Shown here in pieces: positions 52,651 through 62,057 of a stretch of 64,000 bases of DNA. The translations under genes and the position numbers were made by a program. Under the pieces are notes generated by a model. That model had not been told where the DNA came from, ran no database searches, and saw only the letters and a list, made by a program, of their open reading frames with translations. Within the stretch, counting starts at the first letter, position 1; every line of letters begins with the position of its first letter. Location: contig CAKORV010000001.1 of NCBI GenBank assembly GCA_934101625.1, positions 62,001-126,000 on the forward strand. Reading direction: 5' to 3'. This stretch comes from an uncultured Bacilli bacterium. Its GTDB lineage: Bacteria; Bacillota_I; Bacilli_A; RF39; UBA660.

Positions 52651-54230
52651 TATTCTTCTATTAAATCTTTAACTTTAGACTTATAATCATTTAACTTATC
52701 TTCTAATTCTACATTCTTATCTTTTAAATCTTCAATCTCTTCTTCATATTTAGAAATAGTATCATTTAATATACTTTGATTATTATTTAAGTCATTTAAT
52801 TCATTATAACAACCACTTAATTCTTCATCTCTATTTATCTGATTTAATTCTTGATAATATCTACTAGAATTATCTTTTAATTTATTTATATTTTCTTCAT
52901 TACCTCTTACAACTATATAAGCTGTATATAAATTATTATAGTTATAAATCTCTTTATCTTTTAAATTATCTAACACTATATTAATAATCTTATTACTAGG
53001 ATTAATTCTATTACTAAAGTCTATAAACTTATAATTACTTAAACTATATTCATTAATATTTAAAGTACTAAATTCATTATAATAAGTAGTATCTACAACT
53101 ATCTTATCACTTAAACTATTATCAACTACAAACTTAACATCAGTTCTATTAAAATAATAATCTTCTATAATATGATTGCCATAAGAACCAATTAATAAAT
53201 TATCACTCATATCATATTCATAACTCTTATTAACATACTCTAAATTAGTTTTAGGTTCTTTATCAACATATTTAGTATCAATTACTTCAGTAACACATAA
53301 TCCAATACCAATACCTGTTAATAATAATCCACTTATAAACATAATAAACATCTTTTTAAAACTAATTTTATGATTAAATAAGAAAGCACTAACAAGTAAT
53401 ATAATAAATCCATTAAGAACTAAACCACCTATACCTACAAAAGTAAATCCAAAATATAGAATACCTTTAAATAATAAATATAACATAATAAATAAATATA
53501 TAGCTAAGAATATAAAACTAAATAAGAAAGGTAAACTTATTAATACTAAGAAAAACTTTAATGTTAACATTAATATCTTACCTAAAGTCTTAAATACTGG
53601 AGAACTATTAGTTTCTTTATAAACATAACTCTTAGGCTCTTCTCTAATAATAGTTTCTTCTTTATTACTATCTTCTTTAATACTTTCTTTTACTTCAAAC
53701 TTATCTAAATAATTAGTCTTATAAATATATAAGTATGAAAATATAAAGAAAGCCAAATATAAAATATTTATTAAGAATTCCCAAATAGTAGTTATAAATC
53801 TTAAACTAGGATAATCATAGAATATATTATCTGCTAAATTTATTAAATATTCAAATGGTAACCTAAGTGCTAACAATATCATAAAGATAACAAATAATTC
53901 AAATATTATTTTAAATCTTTCTCTACCTTTAATATTCTTAAACATAGTAACACTTTTATTCATTATATAAGTTATATCATCTATAAAAGAATTAATAGTA
54001 TTTTTACTCTTCTTATTAACATCACTATAATTAATAGAATCATTAGTTAGATCATCTAAAGTAACATTAAATATCTTACAAAGAGTTAATAGTTTATCCA
54101 TCTCTGGATAAGTTTGACCACTTTCCCATTTGGAAACTGATTGCCTTGAGACATCTAATTTATCAGCAAGGGCTTCTTGACTTAGATTATTTTCTTTTCT
54201 AAGTTTTGTTAGTTTTTCACTAAACTTCAT
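52650..54230 (-). CDS. Membrane XRE-family regulator with coiled-coil C-terminus
   Basis: About 526 residues from ATG 54230 (GAGGTGAAGAAA). HTH at 1-60 (LTKLRKENNLSQEALADKLDVSRQSVSKWESGQ); then four to six membrane segments between ~105 and 310; an extracytoplasmic domain; and a C-terminal coiled coil (LNDLNNNQSILNDTISKYEEEIEDLKDKNVELEDKL). T-ending codons suggest it lies on the leading strand. It may sense an envelope signal. Convergent with the variable surface protein gene, so a link to it is possible but not shown. Confidence 0.8.
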   Translation of the reverse strand: MKFSEKLTKLRKENNLSQEALADKLDVSRQSVSKWESGQTYPEMDKLLTLCKIFNVTLDDLTNDSINYSDVNKKSKNTINSFIDDITYIMNKSVTMFKNIKGRERFKIIFELFVIFMILLALRLPFEYLINLADNIFYDYPSLRFITTIWEFLINILYLAFFIFSYLYIYKTNYLDKFEVKESIKEDSNKEETIIREEPKSYVYKETNSSPVFKTLGKILMLTLKFFLVLISLPFLFSFIFLAIYLFIMLYLLFKGILYFGFTFVGIGGLVLNGFIILLVSAFLFNHKISFKKMFIMFISGLLLTGIGIGLCVTEVIDTKYVDKEPKTNLEYVNKSYEYDMSDNLLIGSYGNHIIEDYYFNRTDVKFVVDNSLSDKIVVDTTYYNEFSTLNINEYSLSNYKFIDFSNRINPSNKIINIVLDNLKDKEIYNYNNLYTAYIVVRGNEENINKLKDNSSRYYQELNQINRDEELSGCYNELNDLNNNQSILNDTISKYEEEIEDLKDKNVELEDKLNDYKSKVKDLIEE

Positions 54231-54364
54231 TTTCTTCACCTCGCATACATAATACAATAAAACCCAGTTGCATAAAACCAATATTAAGTTGTTTTTATGT
54301 TAATTCTTGGTTGCATCACTTATATTATATCAAATAAATTAATATTATTAAATAAGAGGTGCTT

Positions 54365-55027
54365 ATGGAAATAATAAATAATAATACTGTTGTAGTATTT
54401 ACAAGTGAATAATTAAAAAGTGTATTAGAAAGTGATAATACTTATACATATATCTATATAGGTAATAATATAACTTTAACATTAGAAGAAAACTCTACAT
54501 TTAATATAAAAACATATAATGGAATAAGTTATGGAACATTTGGTACTAGTAACACCACTTTAAATGAAGGTTCATCTCTAACAATTAAAAAAACTAACTA
54601 CAGTGGTGGTTATGCAACATGGTATAGTTATGGTAAAATAAATCTATTAGAAAACTCATCATTAGAAATAATAAATGACTACACTGGATTAACAACATCA
54701 AATTATAATATATACTTTGCCAATACAAGTAGTGGTTTATACATAAATAACCCTAAAAAAGTAGTACTATATAATAAAGGAGGTAATATAGTATATACAT
54801 CTAATAGTATTCCATTTGAACTAACATATAATAGACTAAATCTATTTACTAATCCTATTGATATAACTAGTAATATAAGTGAATCTACATTACCAACATA
54901 TTCCTGGTATAAAAATAATCTAAGTATAGTTAAAGGAACATTCACCAATACTTTAACAACTATAACTGAAAACAACTATACAGAAGAAGAACTAACTAAT
55001 TTACCTGATTCACTATCATATGTATAA
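54365..55027 (+). pseudogene. Broken adhesin N-terminal fragment (in-frame stop)
   Basis: AGAGGTG precedes ATG 54365. The frame reads MEIINNNTVVVFTSE, then TAA at 54410-54412, then 204 more codons to TAA 55025-55027. The encoded text (YTYIYIGNNITLTLEENSTF ... GNIVYTSNSIPFELTYN ... LTNLPDSLSYV) is the beta-helix module that normally precedes DUF11 repeats in Bacillota adhesins. A single stop near the start makes it a pseudogene, unless TAA is read through. Nothing anchors its C-terminus. Confidence 0.7.
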
Positions 55028-55029
55028 GT

Positions 55030-55318
55030 TTAGCTAGTTACTCCATCAATAGTCACAGAATTATCAACAAATTCAATTAAATTAATATCTAACATATCAG
55101 TAATAATTGGTGTTGTATAAGTATTTTGTGATTTATTATCAACAATTATAGTATAAGTTAAAATTCCATCAGTCCAAATAGGCTTATCAGCAGTTTTAGT
55201 AACAGTTAACCCAGTTATCATAGTAACTAATGTAACATCAGAATTAATTGAAGTAGGAATACTATTATAATTACCAAGTACACTAACAGTAAAGTTCAGT
55301 TTCCACTTTATCACCCAT
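55030..55318 (-). pseudogene. Truncated DUF11 adhesin repeat fragment
   Basis: Minus strand: MGDKVETE begins at 55318, but the frame shifts by one base near 55,294 to continue FTVSVLGNYNSIPTSINSD and GLTVTKTADKPIWTDG... ending SVTIDGVTS-stop at 55030. VTKTADK..W..G.LTYTI.V.N and FVDNSVTIDG are hallmarks of DUF11 repeats of large cell-wall adhesins. It has only one repeat, a frameshift and no cell-wall signal. It lies three bases from the opposite-facing beta-helix fragment. Confidence 0.65.
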
Positions 55319-55418
55319 AATATTATATACATTATTTTAATTGATGTAACTTTTCTCTAATTAATTTACAACGTAAAACTATCATGCTATAATACATTTT
55401 GAATTCAGGAGGACTATT

Positions 55419-58004
55419 ATGGAAAACAATAATGAACAAATAGACTTAAAAGACATCAAACTATATAAATCAAAAAAGTTAATAAATACTTTAAAAAAAT
55501 TAACAGATGAACAAATAGATATTTTAGTAGATTCAAGTGTAATAGAATTTATTTCAAGTTTAGGTAACAATTCTATTAATTCAATTTTTAGAAATTCAAG
55601 TGTTACTATGCAAAATAAATTGTGGACTAATGATAAAATCCAAAGAATATTAATTTTAGGAACTTTAAACTTAAACAAATCTGTATGTACTGAACATACA
55701 ATAAGGAATCTTCAAAATTTAAATAAAGTTACAAAATCTCAAAGTATAAAAGAACAACTATACAATAATAAATACTTTATATATGTAGTCATTAATAGTA
55801 GTAAAATTGAAAATAGATTTTTTAATATATATGATTTAAGAAAAACCTTTGATGGAATAATGAAAAGTGACGAATTTAACTTATTACCAAGTGATAAACA
55901 ATTAAAAATAGTAGAAAGGTTAAATGCTTATACTAAAGATATACTTCTACCAAATGATTTCAGGAAAAGATTTAGTAATATAGAAAGAATCTTATATGAT
56001 AGAGATAGAACTAAAATTGATAAAAATATAATTGAACAATTGAATTTTGAAGAGTTATTATTTCTAGATTATATTAATTATAGTACAGAAAATAATAAAG
56101 CCTTAAGAAAATATATATTAGATAGTGTAGGATTAAATGGTAAATCATTTGAAGAATTTTTTACCGAAATAAAACATAAAAATAAATTAATTGTAGAAAA
56201 AATAGAAAAACAATTTCATCATTCATTTTATTGTCCTATTAGTTTAGAAGAAAAAATATATCATATTTTACTAAAAGAAAATCAAAGTGATTTAATTAAA
56301 GAAAAACTTTTAAAATATTTAATACGCCAAATATTAAATGATAGTACTGTTAATCCAGAGATGATGTATAATACATTAAAAAGAAATCTAAATAATGATT
56401 TATTAAGTTATAAAGATATAAAAAGTCTAATTAACAATTATGATGCAGAAACAAAGGAATTAAAGTTAATATTTTATCTGAAATTTAATATTGCTTTATC
56501 AAATGCTGAATATCTTTATGGTATAACAGAAGAACAATTATCCAAAGTAAATGTTAAACACATAAATAAACTAAAGAAATTTTTAGAAGATAAAACTCAA
56601 GATGAATTATCCTTAACTTATGGTTTATCTATTAAAATGTACTTTATATTTGGTTATGAAAGAAGTTTAGAAATATTAAGCGGAAAATACGGAGAATATA
56701 ATAGAAAATTTTTAGATAATGTTGCAAAAACAGATGTAACAAAAATACAAATGAAATCTGAAGGAAATAAATATTTACCTAATATAGATAAAAGATTTAT
56801 TAATTTTATGTTTGAATCACCTAAGAATAATCATTTTATCAATATGCTTAATGACAAAAATTCTGAATTATATAAAATGTGGTATTATTTATATAATAAT
56901 TATGATGAAATATTAGAAAAAAGTCATAATGTAATTACCTTAAAGAAAGTAAATTCAATATTAGTAACAGAAAAATATAATGTAGATAGGAATATAATTA
57001 CTCCAGCTAACTATTTATTGAATGATAATAGTTTTCTAGAAAACATTATATTAGGAAACAAAACCCCTTATACTAATAATGATGTATTAAAAAAGATAGT
57101 GGAAATATATTCACAAATGAAGAAAAGAGTTGAATCAAGTATTCCATATGTAAAAGGAGTTTCAAGAGATGGCTATACATATGAAATGATGAAGTTTGAT
57201 GATCCACAAGTCTTTGAATTAGGTTATAAAGCCAACTGTTGTATAAGAACACTAGACATAGCGCACAACCATTTATTACATGCAACACTTTGTAGAAATG
57301 GTAGAATATTAATTATATATGATAAATTAGGAGATGTAACTGCATTTTCTCCATTAAAAAGAAATGGTAATGTTTTAATAGCGAATAGTATTGAATGTGT
57401 GGATAAAGATCTAAATGTCAAAGGTCATTCAATAGCGAATGCATTTAAAGAAGGAATAGAAAAAATAGTGGAAATTACTAAACGAAGTAATGAGCCAATC
57501 AACCTGGTCTGTATTGGTAATGAATCACACTTAAAACCAAAAACAACTCATTTTCCAAAAAAATACCCAACTCCAACTATATTTGAAAAAAATGATAAAA
57601 TATATGGTGGGACAGATAATTATCATAAAACTTTAGATATTGTATATAAAGATGAAAACTTTGACCTTGAAAATATTGAGTCAAAAAATCCTAACATTTC
57701 ATATATGGATCCTAGAGATGAAATAAAATTTGGTGATTTTTCCACAAGAAGATATGAAAACAATAATGAAAATATAATTAATATAATAAACTCTATAAAT
57801 TATTCAATTAATCCTACAAACTACACACCAATAAGTATATATTCTATAAAAAAAGTTTATTATTCTAAAGATTGGTATATAGCTGAAACTTACCAAGGAT
57901 TAAAAGGTGAATGCTTAGAAAATGATTACAGAGCTAAAGAAGAATTTAATGATTATATGAAAATGTTAAATAAAGATGAACAACAAAAAACATTAAAAAA
58001 GTAA
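55419..58004 (+). CDS. Large protein of unknown function with NCCIRT...H motif
   Basis: 861 residues, no signal peptide or membrane segment. The first ~560 residues are helical and Lys/Asn/Leu-rich, without recognised domain. A compact segment follows near 610-680 (FELGYKANCCIRTLDIAHNH; LHATLCRNGRILIIYDKLGD; TAFSPLKRNGNVLIANSIECV), where paired cysteines and histidines precede a beta-hairpin, somewhat like the core of PcfJ-type plasmid proteins. HFPKKYPTPTIF and a Tyr/Asn-rich tail end it. CAGGAGGACTATT precedes ATG. Function unknown; an accessory or mobile-element origin is possible. Confidence 0.6.
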   Translation: MENNNEQIDLKDIKLYKSKKLINTLKKLTDEQIDILVDSSVIEFISSLGNNSINSIFRNSSVTMQNKLWTNDKIQRILILGTLNLNKSVCTEHTIRNLQNLNKVTKSQSIKEQLYNNKYFIYVVINSSKIENRFFNIYDLRKTFDGIMKSDEFNLLPSDKQLKIVERLNAYTKDILLPNDFRKRFSNIERILYDRDRTKIDKNIIEQLNFEELLFLDYINYSTENNKALRKYILDSVGLNGKSFEEFFTEIKHKNKLIVEKIEKQFHHSFYCPISLEEKIYHILLKENQSDLIKEKLLKYLIRQILNDSTVNPEMMYNTLKRNLNNDLLSYKDIKSLINNYDAETKELKLIFYLKFNIALSNAEYLYGITEEQLSKVNVKHINKLKKFLEDKTQDELSLTYGLSIKMYFIFGYERSLEILSGKYGEYNRKFLDNVAKTDVTKIQMKSEGNKYLPNIDKRFINFMFESPKNNHFINMLNDKNSELYKMWYYLYNNYDEILEKSHNVITLKKVNSILVTEKYNVDRNIITPANYLLNDNSFLENIILGNKTPYTNNDVLKKIVEIYSQMKKRVESSIPYVKGVSRDGYTYEMMKFDDPQVFELGYKANCCIRTLDIAHNHLLHATLCRNGRILIIYDKLGDVTAFSPLKRNGNVLIANSIECVDKDLNVKGHSIANAFKEGIEKIVEITKRSNEPINLVCIGNESHLKPKTTHFPKKYPTPTIFEKNDKIYGGTDNYHKTLDIVYKDENFDLENIESKNPNISYMDPRDEIKFGDFSTRRYENNNENIINIINSINYSINPTNYTPISIYSIKKVYYSKDWYIAETYQGLKGECLENDYRAKEEFNDYMKMLNKDEQQKTLKK

Positions 58005-58013
58005 ACAAATATA

Positions 58014-58048
58014 AAGACCAGTACTAATAATAGTATTGGTCTTATCTT
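58014..58048 (+). terminator. Terminator after the 861-residue gene
   Basis: AAGACCAGTACTA (58014-58026) pairs with TAGTATTGGTCTT (58031-58043) with one G-U pair and a four-base loop. Confidence 0.8.
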
Positions 58049-58087
58049 TTTAATTGACTTATCTAAAATTTTGTTGTATTATTTTAT

Positions 58088-58103
58088 TGTTGAATAGTCA
58101 ACA
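58088..58103 (+). promoter_or_regulatory. Probable MarR-type operator
   Basis: TGTTGA-ATAG-TCAACA, a perfect inverted repeat directly before the ribosome site AGGTGATT of the MarR gene; a TTGACT (58053) and TATTAT-like -10 lie upstream. Suggests autoregulation. Confidence 0.5.
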
Positions 58104-58112
58104 GGTGATTAT

Positions 58113-58523
58113 ATGTGGGAAGATAATTTTGTTATTTTATTTAGTTCTATAAAAAAGAAAATGTATAAATTATTAAATAATAAACTAAAAGATTATAATT
58201 TATCTATAATTGAAGCAATATACTTAATTATACTATATGATGAAAAAAGTCTTACATTTAAAGAATTAACAACTAAAGCAGACTGTGATAAAGGTATGAC
58301 TACTAAAGTTTTAGTTAAACTAAAAATGATGGGATATGTAACATATAATATAAAAAATATTGAAATTACAGATAAAGGTAAAATTACAGGAACTAAAATA
58401 AAAAATATATTAAAAGAATTAAGAAATAATTTAAATAAGAAGATAGGCGAAAAAGAGTTAAAAAATATTTATAATGAATTAAGTAATTTTAATAATATAC
58501 TGGAGGGAGAATTAAAATGTTAG
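58113..58523 (+). CDS. MarR-family transcriptional regulator
   Basis: 136 residues with a winged-helix layout: LIILYDEKSLTFKELTTKADCDKGMTTKVLVKLKMMGYV (HTH) and NIEITDKGKITGTKI (wing), flanked by helices for dimerisation. It overlaps the ABC transporter gene start by seven bases, the usual pairing in which the repressor controls an efflux system. Ligand not known. Confidence 0.88.
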   Translation: MWEDNFVILFSSIKKKMYKLLNNKLKDYNLSIIEAIYLIILYDEKSLTFKELTTKADCDKGMTTKVLVKLKMMGYVTYNIKNIEITDKGKITGTKIKNILKELRNNLNKKIGEKELKNIYNELSNFNNILEGELKC

Positions 58524-60862
58524 AATTAAAAAACATTAAGAAAAGTTATAAAACTGGTGAATTTACACAACATGCTCTTAAAGGAGTAAGTTTAGTTTTT
58601 GATAATAATGAATTCGTTTCTATATTAGGTGCATCAGGTAGTGGTAAAACAACTCTTTTAAATATAATTGGTGGGCTTGATAGATATGATTCAGGAGACT
58701 TAATTATAAATAATAAAAGTACTAAGAAATTTAATGATGTATTATGGGATGCATATAGAAATAATTGTGTAGGGTTTATTTTTCAAAGTTATAACTTAAT
58801 CGGGCACTTATCAGTATTAGAAAATGTAATGATGAGTTTGACACTAAGTGGAGTAACATCTAAAAATAAAAAAGAGAAGGCTTTAAAAGCACTAGAAAGG
58901 GTAGGGCTTAAAGACCATGCATATAAAAAACCTAATCAACTAAGTGGTGGACAAATGCAAAGAGTCGCTATCGCAAGAGCAATAGTAAATGATCCAAAAG
59001 TCATTCTAGCAGATGAACCAACTGGAGCCTTAGACACAAAAACTAGTATTCAAGTAATGGATTTAATAAAAGAAATAAGTAAAGAAAAACTAGTTATAAT
59101 GGTTACACATAATCCAGAACTTGCTAAAAAATATGCTACAAGAATAATTGAATTAAAAGATGGAGAAGTAATAAAAGATACAAGACCACTTGAATCTGGG
59201 ACTAATAAAAATGAACTTAAAATAAAGAAAACTAAAATGAGTTTTATAACAGCACTTAAATTAAGTTTTAATAATATAAAAACTAAAAAAGGAAGAACGT
59301 TCCTAACAGCATTTGCTAGTTCTATAGGAATTATTGGTATAAGTATAATATTAGCTTTATCTAACGGATTTGATAAACAAGTAGATAAATATGAAAAAAA
59401 CACATTTAGTAATTTTCCAATAACAATTAGTAAAAACACTGTAGCAATGGATGACAAGCAAATGGAAACCTTAATGGGTACAATGATGCCTGGAGAAGGG
59501 GACTATCCAAAAGATAAAGTTATATTCCCATTTGATTTAGATAGTTATAATGTAATGCATACAAATAATATAAGTGAAGAGTTTGTTAACTATGTGGAAA
59601 GTATAGATGATAATTTAATAAGTGGTATTACATATACAAGAGCTACATCCCTTAATTTACTGGTAAAAAATGATGAAGTTAAAAGTGTGTCAACTAGTGA
59701 TTTAAGTATGGGAGTTATACCAAAAGAATTAGATACAGAAGACTTTATGGAAGAAGCTTTTGACTTACTAGAAGGAACATATCCTAAAGAAATAACAGAT
59801 CTAGTACTTGTAGTAGATAATAAAAATAGAGTAGATACTAAAATATTAAAAAATCTAAATATTGATTATGATAAAGATAAAATAGATTTTAGTGAAATTA
59901 TAGGTAAAGAAATTAAATTAGTATTTAATAATGATTACTATAAATCATATATGGGTATGTATATTCCAAATAATGATTATGATGAAATGTATGAAAGTGA
60001 AAATAATTTAACATTAAAAATAGTAGGTATAGTAAGAGGAAAAGAAGATAACTACTTAGGTCAAATAGCAACCTCTGTAAGTAGTTTAAGTAACATGACA
60101 AGTACTGAAAGTATGATGAGTACTACTAATATAGGAAGTTTACTTTATAAAAATGATTTAGTAGAAAAAGTAATAAGTGTTAATAGTGAAAGTGACATAG
60201 TAAAAAAACAATTAGATTCTGATAGAAATATAATGACTGGAGAAACATTGACAGAAGAAGATAAATCAAACATGTTATTATATCTAGGTAGTGAAGATAA
60301 ACCTATGCTTATAAGTATTTATCCAAAAGATTTTGCTAGTAAAGATAAAATAGTAGAATACTTAGATGAATATAATAAAGATAAAACAGAAGAAGATAAA
60401 ATTGTATACAATGACTTAGCATCAAACTTTGTAACATTTGGTTCTAAAATAATGGACGCGATTACAATAGTTTTAATAGCGTTTAGTTCAGTTAGTTTAA
60501 TAGTAAGTTCTATAATGATAGGTATAATAACTTATATAAGTGTATTAGAAAGAACTAAAGAAATAGGTATATTAAGAAGTCTAGGAGCTAGAAAGAAAGA
60601 TATAAGTCGTGTATTTAATGCAGAAACTTTAATAGTAGGTATACTTAGTGGATTAATAGGAATACTAATCGCAAGACTACTAATATTCCCAATAAATAGT
60701 TTATTATTGGATTTAACTGGTCTAAAGAATGTAGCTATTTTAAATCCATTACATGCATTAATGTTAATTGTAATAAGTACAGTTTTAACTCTTATTGGAG
60801 GAGCTATTCCATCTCATATAGCTAGTAAAAAAGATCCAGTAATTGCTTTAAGAACTGAATAA
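58517..60862 (+). CDS. MacB-like ABC transporter: ATPase fused to FtsX-type permease
   Basis: 781 residues. Residues 1-~225 are the ATPase: GASGSGKTTLLNIIGG (Walker A), LSGGQMQRVAIARAI (signature), VILADEPTGALD (Walker B). Residue ~250 onwards is an FtsX-type permease: a first membrane segment (GRTFLTAFASSIGIIGISIILALS), a ~370-residue exterior domain and three last segments with YISVLERTKEIGILRSLGARKKD. This fusion type exports peptides or drugs, and resembles bacitracin/antimicrobial-peptide resistance systems. TGGAGGGAG precedes ATG. Confidence 0.9.
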   Translation: MLELKNIKKSYKTGEFTQHALKGVSLVFDNNEFVSILGASGSGKTTLLNIIGGLDRYDSGDLIINNKSTKKFNDVLWDAYRNNCVGFIFQSYNLIGHLSVLENVMMSLTLSGVTSKNKKEKALKALERVGLKDHAYKKPNQLSGGQMQRVAIARAIVNDPKVILADEPTGALDTKTSIQVMDLIKEISKEKLVIMVTHNPELAKKYATRIIELKDGEVIKDTRPLESGTNKNELKIKKTKMSFITALKLSFNNIKTKKGRTFLTAFASSIGIIGISIILALSNGFDKQVDKYEKNTFSNFPITISKNTVAMDDKQMETLMGTMMPGEGDYPKDKVIFPFDLDSYNVMHTNNISEEFVNYVESIDDNLISGITYTRATSLNLLVKNDEVKSVSTSDLSMGVIPKELDTEDFMEEAFDLLEGTYPKEITDLVLVVDNKNRVDTKILKNLNIDYDKDKIDFSEIIGKEIKLVFNNDYYKSYMGMYIPNNDYDEMYESENNLTLKIVGIVRGKEDNYLGQIATSVSSLSNMTSTESMMSTTNIGSLLYKNDLVEKVISVNSESDIVKKQLDSDRNIMTGETLTEEDKSNMLLYLGSEDKPMLISIYPKDFASKDKIVEYLDEYNKDKTEEDKIVYNDLASNFVTFGSKIMDAITIVLIAFSSVSLIVSSIMIGIITYISVLERTKEIGILRSLGARKKDISRVFNAETLIVGILSGLIGILIARLLIFPINSLLLDLTGLKNVAILNPLHALMLIVISTVLTLIGGAIPSHIASKKDPVIALRTE

Positions 60863-60884
60863 TAAAAAAGAAAGTTGGTTTAAT

Positions 60885-61526
60885 ATGTATAATATATTTG
60901 TTTTAATGGCATTATTTTTAGTTTATTCATTCGTAGGATGGGTTATGGAAACATGTTATTGTTGGATATGTACTAAAAAATTTGTCAATCGAGGATTTTT
61001 AATCGGACCAGTAGTACCTATATATGGAACTGGTGGAGTACTTGTTTATGTATTACTTAAAAGATATTTAGATATGCCTTTAGTTTTATTTATAATGTCT
61101 ATAATAATATGTAGTTTACTTGAATATTTTACAAGTTACTATATGGAAAAGTTATTTAAAACTAGATGGTGGGATTATTCAAATAGAAAATTTAATATAA
61201 ATGGAAGAGTATGTTTATTTAATATGATATGCTTTGGTATATTAAGTTTAGTTATAATGTATGGAGTTAATCCATTCTTACTAGATACTATTCATAAAAT
61301 AGATCCTATGGTATTAAAAACAGTAGTTTCAATTCTTATGACAATATTCTTAATAGATTTAGGTATATCTACAAAGATTATTTATAACTTTAAAGGAATA
61401 AGTAAGAATGTATTAACAGACGCTACTGAAGAAGTTAATAAGAAAGTTAAAGAAGTAATACTTAGTAAAGGTGTACTGCTTAGAAGAATTGCTCAGAGTT
61501 ATCCTAACTTTAAAATTAGAAGGTAA
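60885..61526 (+). CDS. CmpB-type putative ABC-transporter membrane protein
   Basis: 213 residues, six membrane segments. FLVYSFVGWVMETCYCW and RGFLIGPVVPIYGTGGVLVY are the ABC_trans_CmpB (PF06541) signature; KTRWWDYSNRKFNINGRVCLFNMI is also typical. Paralogue of the 44,362 product. It lies 22 bases after the MacB-like gene and probably belongs to its transcription unit. Role unproven. Confidence 0.85.
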   Translation: MYNIFVLMALFLVYSFVGWVMETCYCWICTKKFVNRGFLIGPVVPIYGTGGVLVYVLLKRYLDMPLVLFIMSIIICSLLEYFTSYYMEKLFKTRWWDYSNRKFNINGRVCLFNMICFGILSLVIMYGVNPFLLDTIHKIDPMVLKTVVSILMTIFLIDLGISTKIIYNFKGISKNVLTDATEEVNKKVKEVILSKGVLLRRIAQSYPNFKIRR

Positions 61527-61529
61527 ATT

Positions 61530-61563
61530 AAAAGATTCAGTTCATTCACAAACTGGATCTTTT
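61530..61563. terminator. Bidirectional terminator of CmpB-like and PIN genes
   Basis: AAAAGATTCAGTT (61530-61542) / AACTGGATCTTTT (61551-61563), eight-base loop. The PIN gene's TGA stop (61544-61542) lies at the loop border. Confidence 0.8.
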
Positions 61564-62057
61564 TCTAATTCTTTTATTAAATTATTTATATCTTCTTCAG
61601 GTATTCTTGTTTTAGAATTCAACTTTAATAAATCACATGCTTTTATTGCTCTCCTACTCGTAATAATATTTTTTTCACACATTAATTTAATTATCTTCAA
61701 TGTTCTTATCACTTCCACACCATTATTTTCAGAATAAATTTTTAATCTATTATCTCCAGTAGCCAAGATCAAATTGTTATCTTTTGCTATAATATAGTTT
61801 AATAAGTCAAAAGTAGATAATTTCTTTTCTACATGTGATAACCTAATCATTTTAACCAATTGATTAGATGTAACATTTATTGTTTTAAAATCTTTTATTA
61901 AATTAAGATTACATGTTTTGGTATTTATTTCATCATTTTTAAGTATATCACTTATATATACATTATCTAAACTCACAAATTCTTTTAATATATTTGCATT
62001 ATTTAAATCTGTAATAATATTAGTATCAGTAATTATTATCTTCTTTGTTATATTCAT
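61542..62057 (-). CDS. PIN-domain protein, probable toxin
   Basis: About 171 residues from ATG 62057 (GGGAGTTACAGTTG); the frame is open to 62081. IITDTNIITDLNN is the PIN nuclease start (first Asp); LILATGDNRLKIYSENNGVEVI near residue 115 supplies the second acidic pair. PIN domains cut RNA and are the VapC class of toxins. It overlaps the upstream XRE-ImmA gene by 32 bases, a typical toxin-antitoxin pairing (COG2856 with PIN). Confidence 0.75.
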   Translation of the reverse strand: MNITKKIIITDTNIITDLNNANILKEFVSLDNVYISDILKNDEINTKTCNLNLIKDFKTINVTSNQLVKMIRLSHVEKKLSTFDLLNYIIAKDNNLILATGDNRLKIYSENNGVEVIRTLKIIKLMCEKNIITSRRAIKACDLLKLNSKTRIPEEDINNLIKELEKDPVCE

